The position numbers were made by a program, and so were the translations under genes. The notes under the pieces are model-generated. The model saw only the letters and a program-made list of their open reading frames with translations. It ran no database searches and was not told the origin of the DNA. 64,000 nucleotides of DNA from Martinezella tropici (GTDB lineage: Bacteria > Pseudomonadota > Alphaproteobacteria > Rhizobiales > Rhizobiaceae), in the NCBI RefSeq assembly GCF_003287875.1, contig NZ_QMKK01000056.1, positions 124,001 through 188,000 on the forward strand. Direction: 5' to 3'. Shown in pieces: positions 26,672 to 36,232 of this stretch (within the stretch, counting starts at the first letter, position 1; every line of letters starts with the position of its first letter).

Positions 26672-29600
26672 TTATTCTGCGGCGCGCATGATCCTGTCGT
26701 GGCCTTCCGATGAGCTGTCAGCCCCTCCCTGTTCTGAATTCGTCGGCAGATTCCGGTTTCGTCTGCCCAGGACTAGCCGCTTCAAAAGCACCAGGAAGTC
26801 ATCGACGAACGTGAAGATGATAGGGATGATCACCAAGCTCAGGATCGTTGAGGTCATCAGGCCGCCGATCACGACGATCGCCATTGGCTGACGAAAGCTC
26901 GCGTCTCCGCCGCTCAGGCTGAGAGCGACGGGTAGCATGCCTCCCGTCATGGCGATCGTTGTCATGACGATCGGCCGTGCCCGCTTGTGGCAGGCGTCCA
27001 CAAGAGCGTTGAAGCGCGAAAAACCGGCGCGCCTCGCCATGATCGCATATTCGACGAGAAGGATCGAGTTCTTGGTCACCACACCCATCAGCATCAGTAG
27101 GCCGATCACCACTGGCATCGAGAAGGCAGTTCCCGTCAGCACGAGCGGCAGGAGCGCCCCGCCCAGCGATAGGGGCAGGGCGGCCAGAATAGTCAGTGGC
27201 TGCAGGAAGTCGTGGAAGAGCAGGACAAGGACCGCATAGATGCAGAAGACGCCGATTGTCATGGCGACGGTAAAGCTGTCGAACAATTCCGAACTCCGTT
27301 CGAGCTCGCCCTGTTCGACAAGCCGGACGCCTTCTGGAAGGTTCCGAAGGGCTGGAAGCGCCTGCGCCTCACGATAGACGTCGCTCAGGATGCGACCGTT
27401 GAGCTCCACCGAGAGCATGACATTGCGCGAGCGGTCGAGACGGCTAATTTCCGCCGGTCCACCACCCATGCGGATTTCGGCAACCGAACCAAGATCGACG
27501 CTGCCTCGACTTCCGGCAATGCGAAGATTGGCGATATCATCGAGTGACATACGAGTTTGCGGGTCGAAACGAACACGGATCGCGAGCTGTCGCTGTGGCA
27601 GGTTCAATTTGGCGAGTGAGGAGGAATAGTCGCCACTTGTCGCCACGCGAACGGCCTCCGAAATTGCTTCCGGCGTCACCCCAAGGGCGGCAGCATGATC
27701 CAGATCTGGAATGATTTGGATTTCGGGGGCCTGCAAAGATGCGCTCGACGTGACCGCGCCGACTCCATGCAGGCTTCGCAATTGCTCCTCGAGCGCGGAC
27801 GCTCCCTTGCCGAGAGCGTTGGCATCGTCGCTGGCAAGCGTGATGTCGAGCCTCGTACCGTTCCCCCCCGAACCCACCGCAATCCGTGCTCCGGGCAGAA
27901 CGGCAAGAGCCTGGCGAATATTGTTTTCGACATCCTGCTGGGAGCGGCTGCGGTCGTCGATCCTCTTGAGGTTGACGACAAGCGACGCTGCTGCTGTATC
28001 GGCCGTCGTACTCGCTTCCAGAAGATCGCCCGACGAGATGGTTCCGATTGAACTGAAGACTTGCGTGACTTCCGGCAGGTCCGAAATCATATCGGCAGCT
28101 CGCTGCGTGGTTTTTTCCGTCTGCTCGATGGTCGTTCCGGGTTGCATGGTGATGGTGACCTGCGCTTGGGCGTCGTCCGACGCTGGCAAGAACCCGGAAC
28201 TCAACATCGGGATTGCCGCCGCCGACAAGCCCAGAAAGGCAAGGACACCGATTATGGTCAGCACGCGGTGACGCAGGCAAGTCTTGACGAAGGTCATATA
28301 GATTCGCATGATGCAGCCATCCCTAACCTCCACCGGATGGGCTTCCATCGTGTAGGAAGCCATCATTGGCGTTAACAGACGCGCCACGACCAGTGAGGCG
28401 AGAACTGCGACGGACGCAGTCACGCCGAACTGGCGGAAGATCAGGCCCGGTATGCCCATCATGAAGGCTGTCGGCAGGAAGACGGCAACGAGCGTCAACG
28501 TCGTGGCGATGACGGCAAGGCCGATCTCGTCGGCCGCCTCCAGAGCCGCCTGGCGCGCCGATTTGCCCATTTGCATGTGACGCGCGATATTCTCGATCTC
28601 GACGATAGCATCGTCGACAAGGATGCCGACGACCAGGGAAATCGCAAGCAATGTGACCGTGTTGAGGCTGAAGTCGGCGAAATACATCACGAGGAATGTC
28701 GGAATGACAGACAGTGGCAGCGCGACGGCTGAAAGCAAAGTCGCGCGCCAGTCACGCAGGAAAAGCCAGACCACGACGATCGCGAGGATCGCGCCCTCCA
28801 GCAGCATCCGCATCGACCCGTCATAGTTTTCGATGATCGGGCCGACCGTGCTGTAGGCTTCGGTGATTTCGACATCGGGATTGGCTCTTGCAAAATCCTT
28901 TGTCGCGGCAGCGATGGCGGTGGCAACGCCCGTGTCGGAATAACCATTGGAGCGTTTGACTTCGATGGCAATCACGCGCTTGCCGTCGAGATAGGCGATC
29001 GATGAACGATCGGCATAACTGTCCGTAACGGTTCCGATCTCGTCGAGACGCATCATTGCCCCATTCGGAAGGGGGATTGCGAGCGCTTTGAGTTCCTCCA
29101 CCGAAGAAACAGCCCCAAGAGTGCGGATCGGTTGTTTGCTGCCACCAATCTCACCCCGCCCTCCCGAGGTGTCGGCCTGCACCGCACCGAGTCGCGACGA
29201 AATGGTCGCCGCACTGAGGTTCAGCGAATTCATCAATTGCGGATCAAGATCGACATGGATCTCACGGTCGACACCCCCAATCCGGCTGACTTTGCCAACG
29301 CCAGGCACGGCAAGAATCGCCTTCGTCATGTCGTTGTCGACGAACCAGGAAAGCTCCGCCTGGTTCAGCCGTGTGGAGCGCACAGCATATGTCACCAATG
29401 CCGTATTTTGAACCGTATCGCGCGTCACGCTGGGCGTCTGCATTGCAGGTGGAAGATCCGCGCTCGCACTATCGACGGCATTGCGTACCTCGTTTAACGC
29501 CTGCTCGCCGTCCTTGCCCAATTCGAAAGACACTGAAATCGAAACGTTGCCGTCGGTGATTGTCGTCGAGATGTGCTCGAGGCGGCTCAGCGAGGCAAGT

Positions 29601-29812
29601 TTGTCTTCGATCTTACGTGCGACTTCGGTCTCAAGTTGAGCCGGTGCAGCGCCTTCGAGTCTGGCGTTGATCTGTACGGTTGGAAGGACCATGTCGGGAA
29701 AATTCTGGACCGACAGGCGGTCGAAGGCTACGAGACCGCCAGCCGTCAATAGGATGAACAGAAGGATAGCCGGAACTGGATTTCGGATGGACCATGCGGA
29801 GAAGTTCATCAT
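26672..29812 (-). CDS. RND multidrug efflux transporter, inner-membrane subunit
   Basis: A 1046-residue HAE1-type RND pump with 12 expected membrane helices. The first helix is PVPAILLFILLTAGGLVAF. The proton-relay pair is in VVGILVDDAIVEIENI of helix 4. Two large periplasmic loops are present, and the C-terminal half repeats the fold (GVVTKNSILLVEYA). It is full-length. Its ATG overlaps the adaptor stop by 4 nt, so the two are translated together. No outer-membrane TolC-type gene is nearby, so a channel encoded elsewhere is probably recruited. Substrate unknown. Confidence 0.93.
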   Translation of the reverse strand: MMNFSAWSIRNPVPAILLFILLTAGGLVAFDRLSVQNFPDMVLPTVQINARLEGAAPAQLETEVARKIEDKLASLSRLEHISTTITDGNVSISVSFELGKDGEQALNEVRNAVDSASADLPPAMQTPSVTRDTVQNTALVTYAVRSTRLNQAELSWFVDNDMTKAILAVPGVGKVSRIGGVDREIHVDLDPQLMNSLNLSAATISSRLGAVQADTSGGRGEIGGSKQPIRTLGAVSSVEELKALAIPLPNGAMMRLDEIGTVTDSYADRSSIAYLDGKRVIAIEVKRSNGYSDTGVATAIAAATKDFARANPDVEITEAYSTVGPIIENYDGSMRMLLEGAILAIVVVWLFLRDWRATLLSAVALPLSVIPTFLVMYFADFSLNTVTLLAISLVVGILVDDAIVEIENIARHMQMGKSARQAALEAADEIGLAVIATTLTLVAVFLPTAFMMGIPGLIFRQFGVTASVAVLASLVVARLLTPMMASYTMEAHPVEVRDGCIMRIYMTFVKTCLRHRVLTIIGVLAFLGLSAAAIPMLSSGFLPASDDAQAQVTITMQPGTTIEQTEKTTQRAADMISDLPEVTQVFSSIGTISSGDLLEASTTADTAAASLVVNLKRIDDRSRSQQDVENNIRQALAVLPGARIAVGSGGNGTRLDITLASDDANALGKGASALEEQLRSLHGVGAVTSSASLQAPEIQIIPDLDHAAALGVTPEAISEAVRVATSGDYSSSLAKLNLPQRQLAIRVRFDPQTRMSLDDIANLRIAGSRGSVDLGSVAEIRMGGGPAEISRLDRSRNVMLSVELNGRILSDVYREAQALPALRNLPEGVRLVEQGELERSSELFDSFTVAMTIGVFCIYAVLVLLFHDFLQPLTILAALPLSLGGALLPLVLTGTAFSMPVVIGLLMLMGVVTKNSILLVEYAIMARRAGFSRFNALVDACHKRARPIVMTTIAMTGGMLPVALSLSGGDASFRQPMAIVVIGGLMTSTILSLVIIPIIFTFVDDFLVLLKRLVLGRRNRNLPTNSEQGGADSSSEGHDRIMRAAE

Positions 29813-30879
29813 GCACCTCCTTCGATGTGCACGAGCGCGCCGTCCGACAAGAAAACGGCGCCCGTTGTTATGACTTCACTCGAGCGATCGAGGCCGGAGA
29901 GAATCTCCACGTCGCCACCATTCCGGCGGCCGGTTTCGACACGCACGCGCCTGGCATGCTTGTCGTTGTCGACGGTAAAGACGTAGCCAATCCCGTCGCG
30001 CATAACGAGCGATGTTTCGGGCACAGTAAGGGCGGGCTTGAGTCCGAGTTCGATCCGTCCGGTTGCATAAAGGCCGATCGGCGGATGGGTGACCGGAGGA
30101 AGCTGGACATAAACCATTGCCCTGCCTGTATCGCTATTCACGGTGGGCGCGACTAACCTCACCGTTCCCTCGATTTCCCCACCGCCCGGCCCACTGATCG
30201 TTGCCGCCAGTCCCTCCTTGACCAAGGGAAGGTAGCGGGCCGAAACTTCCGCCTGCCACTCTACGCGCCGCTGGCGAACCAACCGGAAGAGCTCGGTCCC
30301 CGACAAAACGACCGCCCCGAGCTGGGCGCTGCGCGAGGTGATTAGACCGTCATCGACCGCAAGGATCGTGGTCTGTGATAGCTTGATTCTCTGACTTTCC
30401 ACCATGGCTTCGGCGGACTCGACGCTGGCGATCGCGGTCTGTTCGGTGCTGAGATATTCAATTGTCTTCTCATCCGAAAGCACCCCACTCCCTTTCATCT
30501 TGCGCGCCCTATCGGCATTGATCCGGGCTCTCGCAAGGCCTGCCCTGGCGGTTGCCAGCGAAGCTTCCTCTTTGCGCAGATCGGCGCGCACTGAAGCGTC
30601 GGAAAGCCTGGCGAGCGGCTGGCCTTTCTGCACCATCGACCCGACATCAACGAGAACCTCTGTGATTTGCAGGCCGCTGACTTCCGCTGCGCTGATCGCC
30701 TCATGCCACGGTTTCAGCCACCCGCTGGCCGGAACCGCCTCCTGCCATTGCTGTTCAATCGGTCGCTTGACCGCGACCGTGAGTGCGGCAGCATTGCTCG
30801 CTTGGGCTTCCGCCACGCCTTCTTGGCAGACCAACAAGGCGCCTATCGCAGAGACGAGAATTAGGGAGACATGTCGCAT
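29809..30879 (-). CDS. RND efflux periplasmic adaptor (membrane-fusion protein)
   Basis: A 356-residue periplasmic adaptor. It has a signal peptide (cleavage near EAQA), a barrel-sandwich/lipoyl half ASGWLKPWHEAISAAEVSGLQITEVLVDVG, a coiled-coil hairpin (RADLRKEEASLATARAGLARARINADRARK) and beta-barrel and membrane-proximal domains. The frame is open to 30975, but the ATG at 30879 starts directly with the signal peptide and has AAAAGGAA upstream. It is the first gene of the pump operon and lies downstream of the ArsR-type gene on the same strand. Confidence 0.9.
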   Translation of the reverse strand: MRHVSLILVSAIGALLVCQEGVAEAQASNAAALTVAVKRPIEQQWQEAVPASGWLKPWHEAISAAEVSGLQITEVLVDVGSMVQKGQPLARLSDASVRADLRKEEASLATARAGLARARINADRARKMKGSGVLSDEKTIEYLSTEQTAIASVESAEAMVESQRIKLSQTTILAVDDGLITSRSAQLGAVVLSGTELFRLVRQRRVEWQAEVSARYLPLVKEGLAATISGPGGGEIEGTVRLVAPTVNSDTGRAMVYVQLPPVTHPPIGLYATGRIELGLKPALTVPETSLVMRDGIGYVFTVDNDKHARRVRVETGRRNGGDVEILSGLDRSSEVITTGAVFLSDGALVHIEGGA

Positions 30880-31228
30880 CAGTGCGTGATTCCTTTTATG
30901 ATCTTCGTTGCGCCGGTACGAAAGGGCCGTGTACTGCGCAGTTGCGCCATGGGCAGTGCTTGCAAACCGCAGCAAAGATAATTGTTGTGCGTGTGATCTA
31001 GCGGATCGGGACAGTTATGCGGTCAAAGATCAGCAAAGATCGATTAAGTTAGATTAAGAGGCGGCTTTGCCATTGCTGCGCGCTCGCAATGGAGATGACT
31101 GGCCTGCGTCACTGTCGGGTTCATTCCTGAGAGCCTGGGCAAGAGCCGGCTGGACGAGGCACGCCGGACGGCGCGCGAACGCCACCAATTTCGAAGACAT
31201 GAGGCATGAGCCAACGGCGAGAAATGTC
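30880..31228. other. Pump promoter region with phased direct repeats
   Basis: 349 bp between the adaptor gene and the ArsR-type gene. It contains two neighbouring pairs of direct repeats, each with a 10-bp period (listed separately), and otherwise no recognised feature. Confidence 0.5.
31024..31058. promoter_or_regulatory. Two pairs of 10-bp-phased direct repeats
   Basis: CAAAGATC occurs at 31024-31031 and 31034-31041, and GATTAAG at 31042-31048 and 31052-31058. The one-turn spacing resembles tandem half-sites for OmpR/PhoB-type regulators. Position 145 bp upstream of the adaptor start makes it a candidate control site for the pump operon. Confidence 0.45.
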
Positions 31229-31572
31229 CTACAAGAGGGCCTGCACCGGCTGTGGATCCGGCATCTGCCGTGTCGACGGATTAGTGTCCTCAATGGCATT
31301 CAAGGTCGCCAAAATCGCGAGGACGGCGGCATGATTGCATTTATAGAGATGAATTGCGCTTGCTTTCTGACCGAAACCAAGCCGGCTCGATGCAAACGAC
31401 CCAGATGCTGACTAAGAGCAGACTGAGACAGTCCGATCTCCGGGGCCAGGCTGTTGACATCGCATTCGCCGCGAGACAACAACACGCAAATCTGCAGCCG
31501 TTTAGAACTGCCAAGCATCCTTAGAAGGCGCGAATGCGGCTGAAACGTCGGGACTTCCTCGTCATATTCCAA
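31229..31572 (-). pseudogene. ArsR-type winged-helix regulator with C-terminal frameshift
   Basis: The N-terminal 75 residues are a typical ArsR/SmtB winged helix (RLLRMLGSSKRLQICVLL; LAPEIGLSQSALSQHLGRLHRAGLV). After KQAQFIS the open frame runs into an unrelated short tail and stops at 31300. In the neighbouring frame the sequence continues YKCNHAAVLAILATLNAIED, the expected final helix, to a stop at 31229. A single missing base near 31338-31345 accounts for this. The truncated 90-residue product still has the DNA-binding fold, so partial function is possible. It stands upstream of the RND operon on the same strand and may have regulated it. Confidence 0.72.
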
Positions 31573-32104
31573 TATAGCGACCTCTCACCTCAGTTTGCTG
31601 CGGCTTATATTAGCGTCTCCATTGTTGAGATCGGTTCGAACATGTTAAGAGATGTTGGACGTGGACTTGGAAGGCACCATCTCAGCCCATCGCGCTTCAA
31701 TCCTGTCGCATCGGTGGATAGGCATCGACGCCAGCACGGTTTCGACACTTGCGCGGCCGTTGGCCTTAACAAATCAAAATATTACTCCACGTGACAATCA
31801 CGCCCTCTTTCAGGATGATCGATCAAAGGCTCCCGGCGGCCCCCCTTTGGCGAAGCGACAAAACCTTATGACTTCACTCTAAAGGCGACAATTGACAAGG
31901 CCAGTGGGTCCATGCCGCTCGCGGCTTGCTTCCCTAACGTTGCTGCCGCTGTCACCGGTATTGCGCAGAGCCGCCGGCGCATTGGTTCCTTCATGTCGTC
32001 ATAGGGGTGCCGGCGGCCCAGAGTTTGCTGGCGCGCCCGAAACAATCTCATCGCAGTCGAAAGTCGGACATCCGAGTGCTTGTCCAGAAAGAGGAGTTTA
32101 GCGT
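31573..32104. other. Intergenic region, nothing recognised except a shared 21-bp element
   Basis: 532 bp with no supported gene. It contains the first copy of the 21-bp element described separately (31762-31782). A GAGGAG at 32091-32096 serves the protease gene that follows. Confidence 0.5.
31762..31782 (+). repeat. 21-bp direct repeat, copy 1
   Basis: The sequence beginning GGCCTTAACAAATC and ending AAAATAT occurs identically at 33732-33752. Both copies lie in intergenic DNA in the same orientation, upstream of plus-strand genes. The AT-rich core suggests a promoter or regulator site. Confidence 0.7.
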
Positions 32105-33586
32105 TTGTTCCCACATCCGCGCGCGAGAACTCGGCGCTTCAGAGTTTCAAGGATGATCGAGGGGTCCGGTGACGAGACATGCACAACAGCGGGTGTCGAG
32201 ACTAGGCAAGCCTTGCGCTTCAACATACGACGTGTCCGCCGCGTGACAGGTTTGATTGCCCTTTGGCCGATCGCCGCAGGTTTCTCAGTCGGCGCCCTGG
32301 CATTTGCGCCTTTCGGTAACGACGTGCCCAACCGACCTGTCCACGAAGCGATTACCGACCGAACTCACACCTATCGCCAGCTGGCTCTCTTCGGATTGAT
32401 CCTCGAGCAAGTACGTGCGCAGTATGTTACTGCGCCGTCGGAGCCGGATCTTATACGGGCGGCCACCGAAGGCATGTTCTTGGCCCTTGACGTGCACTCC
32501 TCCTATCTCCCTCCCGCTCGGTTCGCGGATCTGCTTCGCCAGGATTCGGGTCAGTTTGGCGGGGTTGGGATCGAGGCGGAGGTCAACAATGGGATCGTGA
32601 AGGTCATCGCATCCGTCGACGACAGCCCGGCCGAGCGCGCCGGTATTATGGCAGGCGATCTTGTCGTCGAGGTCGATGGCCGATCGACGGTCGGCAAGAC
32701 CATGGATGAGATTGGTGCCATGTTTCTTGGTGCAGTGGGCAGTGACGTCGAAATTACCATCGTGCGCGATACGGTCGCCAACCCGATCCAGTTCAGCCTT
32801 AAGCGCGAAACGATCAAGTTGGGTGCCCCTCGCTTGAGTTTCGAGCGGACCGTCCCGGTCGTCCGGCTATCGTCCTTTTCAGATCGATCCTCTCGAGAGC
32901 TGGCGAAGCTCATCCGGTCGCTTGTTGCAGATGCCAAACCCGCCGGCGTGATCCTTGATCTGCGCAGCAACATCGGCGGGCCGCTTGAACAGGCCGCGCA
33001 AATCGCGGACGCTTTTCTCGCGGGCGGTGCAATCTTCTACACGCGCGGACGGGGCGAGGGTCGGATCCGGCGCTATGATGCTGTGCCCGACGACATCGAT
33101 GCACTGCTTGCGTCGGTGCCGGTTATTGTCCTCGTCAATGGCGGAACCGCCTCTGCTGCTGAAGTTGTCTCGGGCGCACTCCAGGACCACCGCCGCGCGA
33201 CGTTGGTTGGTACGAGGACGTTCGGTAAAGGCGTCGCTCAAAACGTCATAGTGCTTGGACAAGAAAGCGGGATGACGTTGACCACGGCGCGAATTTACAC
33301 CCCGTCGAACCGGTCGATCCAGGCGCTGGGCATCATGCCGGATATAGAGATTGTCCAGACCGTTCCCGCAACGTTCAAAGGAAAGGTCAGCATACCCGGA
33401 GAGGCGGGGCTTGCGCGGCATTTGCCTGGTGAGCAGGGGGAGGCGACCTTCACATCCTTGATCTACGTACCCGGCAATCACCGCGAGGATAACCAGCTTC
33501 AATACGCTGTTGATCTCGTGCTGGGAATTGTGCACCGCGAGGCGTTTCCAGCCGATCCGCAGAGGTTCCACCCTGCGAATAAATGA
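32105..33586 (+). CDS. S41-family C-terminal-processing peptidase (CtpA-like)
   Basis: A 493-residue periplasmic protease. The N-terminal cytoplasmic tail is followed by one membrane anchor (VTGLIALWPIAAGFSVGAL, about residues 47-65). A PDZ domain (GGVGIEAEVNNGIVKVIASV...AGDLVVEVDG) precedes the S41 core with catalytic Ser in NGGTASAAEVVSG and Lys in TRTFGKG. The TTG at 32105 is chosen because GAGGAG lies 8 nt upstream; an ATG at 32153 lacks a usable ribosome site. It probably trims envelope proteins. It stands alone, flanked by copies of the 21-bp element on both sides. Confidence 0.88.
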   Translation: MFPHPRARTRRFRVSRMIEGSGDETCTTAGVETRQALRFNIRRVRRVTGLIALWPIAAGFSVGALAFAPFGNDVPNRPVHEAITDRTHTYRQLALFGLILEQVRAQYVTAPSEPDLIRAATEGMFLALDVHSSYLPPARFADLLRQDSGQFGGVGIEAEVNNGIVKVIASVDDSPAERAGIMAGDLVVEVDGRSTVGKTMDEIGAMFLGAVGSDVEITIVRDTVANPIQFSLKRETIKLGAPRLSFERTVPVVRLSSFSDRSSRELAKLIRSLVADAKPAGVILDLRSNIGGPLEQAAQIADAFLAGGAIFYTRGRGEGRIRRYDAVPDDIDALLASVPVIVLVNGGTASAAEVVSGALQDHRRATLVGTRTFGKGVAQNVIVLGQESGMTLTTARIYTPSNRSIQALGIMPDIEIVQTVPATFKGKVSIPGEAGLARHLPGEQGEATFTSLIYVPGNHREDNQLQYAVDLVLGIVHREAFPADPQRFHPANK

Positions 33587-33904
33587 AAGGTGCGAACCGG
33601 TACGCGCATCGGGCGCTTCAAGCATTCGCGAAGTCGCCGGTGAGGTCCCGTCTGCGTAGCGATCGATACGATTGCGAGCAGTTCCGGATGGGCAGATTCT
33701 GACCTGTCTTCACACGGGACGCACTCTCCGGGGCCTTAACAAATCAAAATATAACAAATGGTGACATCAGCGAAAGCGTCGAACATCATCCTGTCCATCC
33801 CGCTCGCTCTGGTCGCATCACAACGACCGTCTGTGACAACCGGGGCGGACACACAGAAGAACTCAATTCATGATCGTGGACGATGTTCACGGGAAGGAAA
33901 TCGT
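33587..33904. other. Intergenic region containing the second 21-bp element
   Basis: 318 bp between the protease and a small exported protein; it includes the repeat at 33732-33752 and GAAGGAAA just before the next start. No gene was recognised. Confidence 0.5.
33732..33752 (+). repeat. 21-bp direct repeat, copy 2
   Basis: Identical to 31762-31782, same orientation, 153 bp upstream of the start of the small exported protein. Confidence 0.7.
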
Positions 33905-34276
33905 ATGTCTTTCGCCGCTTCCGCTGCGCCTCGCGCCGCTCTAGCCGGATTCGTGGCTTTGATAGGCCTTCCAGCTTGCGTCGATCGACCGGTTCGCGCC
34001 GACGAGCCCCTCGCCAATGTTGTCGCCGACGGTAAGCCATGGGAAATGTTCGTCGTCAAGCGGAGCGCCTCCAACATCCTCGTATTCCGACCCGATGGGC
34101 ACGGAACGATCAGCGACAGCCTGGCCAGCATCCATCCAACATGGAGGGCGATCGCCGGTGGAATTTGTATCAAGCCGCGGCCTGACGATGCGGAAAGGTG
34201 CCTGCAACTTGCTCGGACAACAGGCGGCATCGAAGCGTCCCAGAACGGCAAGATAATATGGGTCCTAAAACGCTGA
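33905..34276 (+). CDS. Small exported hypothetical protein
   Basis: A 123-residue protein with an N-terminal hydrophobic segment (APRAALAGFVALIGLPAC) that may be a lipoprotein signal with LPAC lipobox. The mature part is soluble with two later cysteines (GGICIKP; AERCLQL). The ATG at 33905 has GAAGGAAA upstream; the frame is open to 33758 without coding character. I recognise no family. It ends 42 bp from a convergent glycosyltransferase. Confidence 0.65.
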   Translation: MSFAASAAPRAALAGFVALIGLPACVDRPVRADEPLANVVADGKPWEMFVVKRSASNILVFRPDGHGTISDSLASIHPTWRAIAGGICIKPRPDDAERCLQLARTTGGIEASQNGKIIWVLKR

Positions 34277-34318
34277 AACGCGCGGGCCGGAGTTCGAAGA
34301 ATGGCTTGCCGACCGTGG

Positions 34319-35140
34319 TCATCGGCTGCGTTCTTCGCGTGTCTTAACGCCCCCCGTGTAACGAATTTGCGGTGGTGAAGCTGCATACCTTGCTCTGTGA
34401 TTGTACCTGCTGGCAGGATTTCCGGAGAATTTGTGCGCCCCAGTATGGGTCAGCCTACCGGCAGTATCGAGCCAAATTTTGCCTCCGATTTTCCGCCAAC
34501 GCTGGCAAAAGGCAAAATCCTCACTCAGGTAAAGTCCGGTTTCGTCATCGATCAGGCACTCGAACAAAGCATATTGTGTTGTCGGTGACGGATCGCGTTT
34601 TGGAAAGGCGTGAACACCGCTATAGCGCAATTCCGGGTATAACGCGATCATGCGCTCGATGACCGCTCGTTTGATCATCAGCATTCCGGTTCCCGCGTAA
34701 ATGCCGGTGACAAAGTCGCCATCCCACTCGGCGACCGAATCTGGCAGTGGCGTGCCCACATAGTGAATTGCGTCTTCTGAAAAACTGTCGGTTGAGGACG
34801 ATAGTCGCGGCATCCTCGACCAGTCATAATCCTTGATTGGATACATTCCCCCCACGACATCCTTGTCCGCCATGAAAAGCCTTAATACCTGATCGGGCTC
34901 AAACCCGATATCCGCGTCAACAAACAACAAGTGTGTCGCGCTCTCCATATTGATGAAACTCGAAACAAGGCTGTTGCGGCTGCGTGTAATCAAGGCGTCG
35001 TTTCCAAGCAACGCCAATGTCATCTTCAGGTCGTTTTGCGCCGCTACCTGCATCATCGACAGAACGGACTGCATATAGTCTTTTGTGACCAGTCCGCCGA
35101 AACAGGGCGTGGCTACGAATATCGTGGGGATTTCGCTCAT
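34319..35140 (-). CDS. GT-A-fold glycosyltransferase-like protein
   Basis: A 273-residue nucleotide-diphospho-sugar transferase-like protein. The N-terminal strand IFVATPCFGG, the arginine-containing segment ITRSRNSLVSSFI and the DXD-type metal site LLFVDADIGFEP (near residue 75) are visible, as is EDFAFCQRWR near 225, a typical acceptor-site motif. There is no membrane segment, so it is cytoplasmic. GAAGAAGG precedes the ATG. It is third in a minus-strand glycan set with the two genes upstream, after a 159-bp gap. Sugar and acceptor are unknown. Confidence 0.8.
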   Translation of the reverse strand: MSEIPTIFVATPCFGGLVTKDYMQSVLSMMQVAAQNDLKMTLALLGNDALITRSRNSLVSSFINMESATHLLFVDADIGFEPDQVLRLFMADKDVVGGMYPIKDYDWSRMPRLSSSTDSFSEDAIHYVGTPLPDSVAEWDGDFVTGIYAGTGMLMIKRAVIERMIALYPELRYSGVHAFPKRDPSPTTQYALFECLIDDETGLYLSEDFAFCQRWRKIGGKIWLDTAGRLTHTGAHKFSGNPASRYNHRARYAASPPQIRYTGGVKTREERSR

Positions 35141-35299
35141 GTCGATTGGCCTTCTTCAAACTCATCGGGGGTTGGTGCGCGCAGATGTATGTCTGTATGA
35201 ATTCGTTTTATGTTGCCGTGGTCATCCACGGACCGGATGTTACTCTCGCTGCCCGCGCTTCTCATCGCGGTTGGCGAAGAGGCGGATCGTGATCAGGCC

Positions 35300-36229
35300 T
35301 TATTGGCTGAACGTGGTCTTGCGGATCGACCCCGCCCTTCGCTGCAAGTTGACGATGTGGCGAGCAAATGAACGGGAGACTCGTTTCACGTCGATCAACG
35401 TCACGTCACCGCAAATGGTGAACGTGTGCAGTCCGGCGGCATGATCGGCCGCGGCAAGATCGCCGGTCAACCGCTGTGGGAGATGCTGGCATGCGATGCG
35501 TGTTTGGCTCAACTCGTCAAATTGCAGGAACCGTATGCTGCCCCCATAACTGACGCTACAGTCTTGAACGGGAAGTACTATTTTGTCATCGGCGCTCAAA
35601 AAGGGTGTACCGCCGGGCCGTGCTCCGGCACGATCCACGAGAACCGGATTGCCCGGATGCGTTTTCCATGGACCTGTCAGCCGTTCGGAAAACGCGACGT
35701 GCAATTCTCGTTGATCGCGCGCGCCAATGCCGACGATGGTGTAAAACATCCACCACGTTTCCTGGTGCTGGATCAGGCACGCTTCGGCGGCAGGAACGTC
35801 GGCCAGTAGCACCGCCTCGCGCACCCAGCGGTCCGGAAAAGCGTGAGCGCGGTAAAGGGCGATCTCACCGGCCATGTGACTTTCCGGCACCATCAGCACT
35901 TCGCCATGCTGTTCAAGAAGGAAGGGATAGGAGAGATGAAACGGCCGCGTCAGCGCGACCGCCTTGCCACGCCATTCCAGGTCCGGTCCGACTTCATGGC
36001 GCTCGATGAAGCCGTGCTTCGTCCGATAATCGTAGGCCTCCACGAAGACGTGGAGGGTGTCGCCCTTTTTCACTGCGAAGGGATCGGCCAGATATCGCCA
36101 TGGGCCCGGATCGGGCAGCCATCTGATGCGCCCGGCACAATCAGCCAGCGTCTCGGCATCGAGGAGTGCCTCTGCCGGAGCCGGCACGATGCCGACCTTC
36201 CAGAAGTCACTGCTTGGTTTCAGGCGCAT
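35300..36229 (-). CDS. Beta-propeller glycan-transfer protein (GINT1/GH43-like fold)
   Basis: A 309-residue protein with the five-bladed propeller pattern of the family annotated as glucosamine inositolphosphorylceramide transferase N-terminal-like. Key stretches are WRYLADPFAVKKGDTLHVFVEAYD (about residues 43-66), YPFLLEQHGEVLMVPES and WWMFYTIVG. GH43-related folds share the DPF/PES arrangement. Its start is 3 nt after the stop of the GT4 gene, so they are co-transcribed. Involvement in a surface glycan or lipid is inferred from the pairing with glycosyltransferases. Confidence 0.7.
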   Translation of the reverse strand: MRLKPSSDFWKVGIVPAPAEALLDAETLADCAGRIRWLPDPGPWRYLADPFAVKKGDTLHVFVEAYDYRTKHGFIERHEVGPDLEWRGKAVALTRPFHLSYPFLLEQHGEVLMVPESHMAGEIALYRAHAFPDRWVREAVLLADVPAAEACLIQHQETWWMFYTIVGIGARDQRELHVAFSERLTGPWKTHPGNPVLVDRAGARPGGTPFLSADDKIVLPVQDCSVSYGGSIRFLQFDELSQTRIACQHLPQRLTGDLAAADHAAGLHTFTICGDVTLIDVKRVSRSFARHIVNLQRRAGSIRKTTFSQ

Positions 36230-36232
36230 CGG

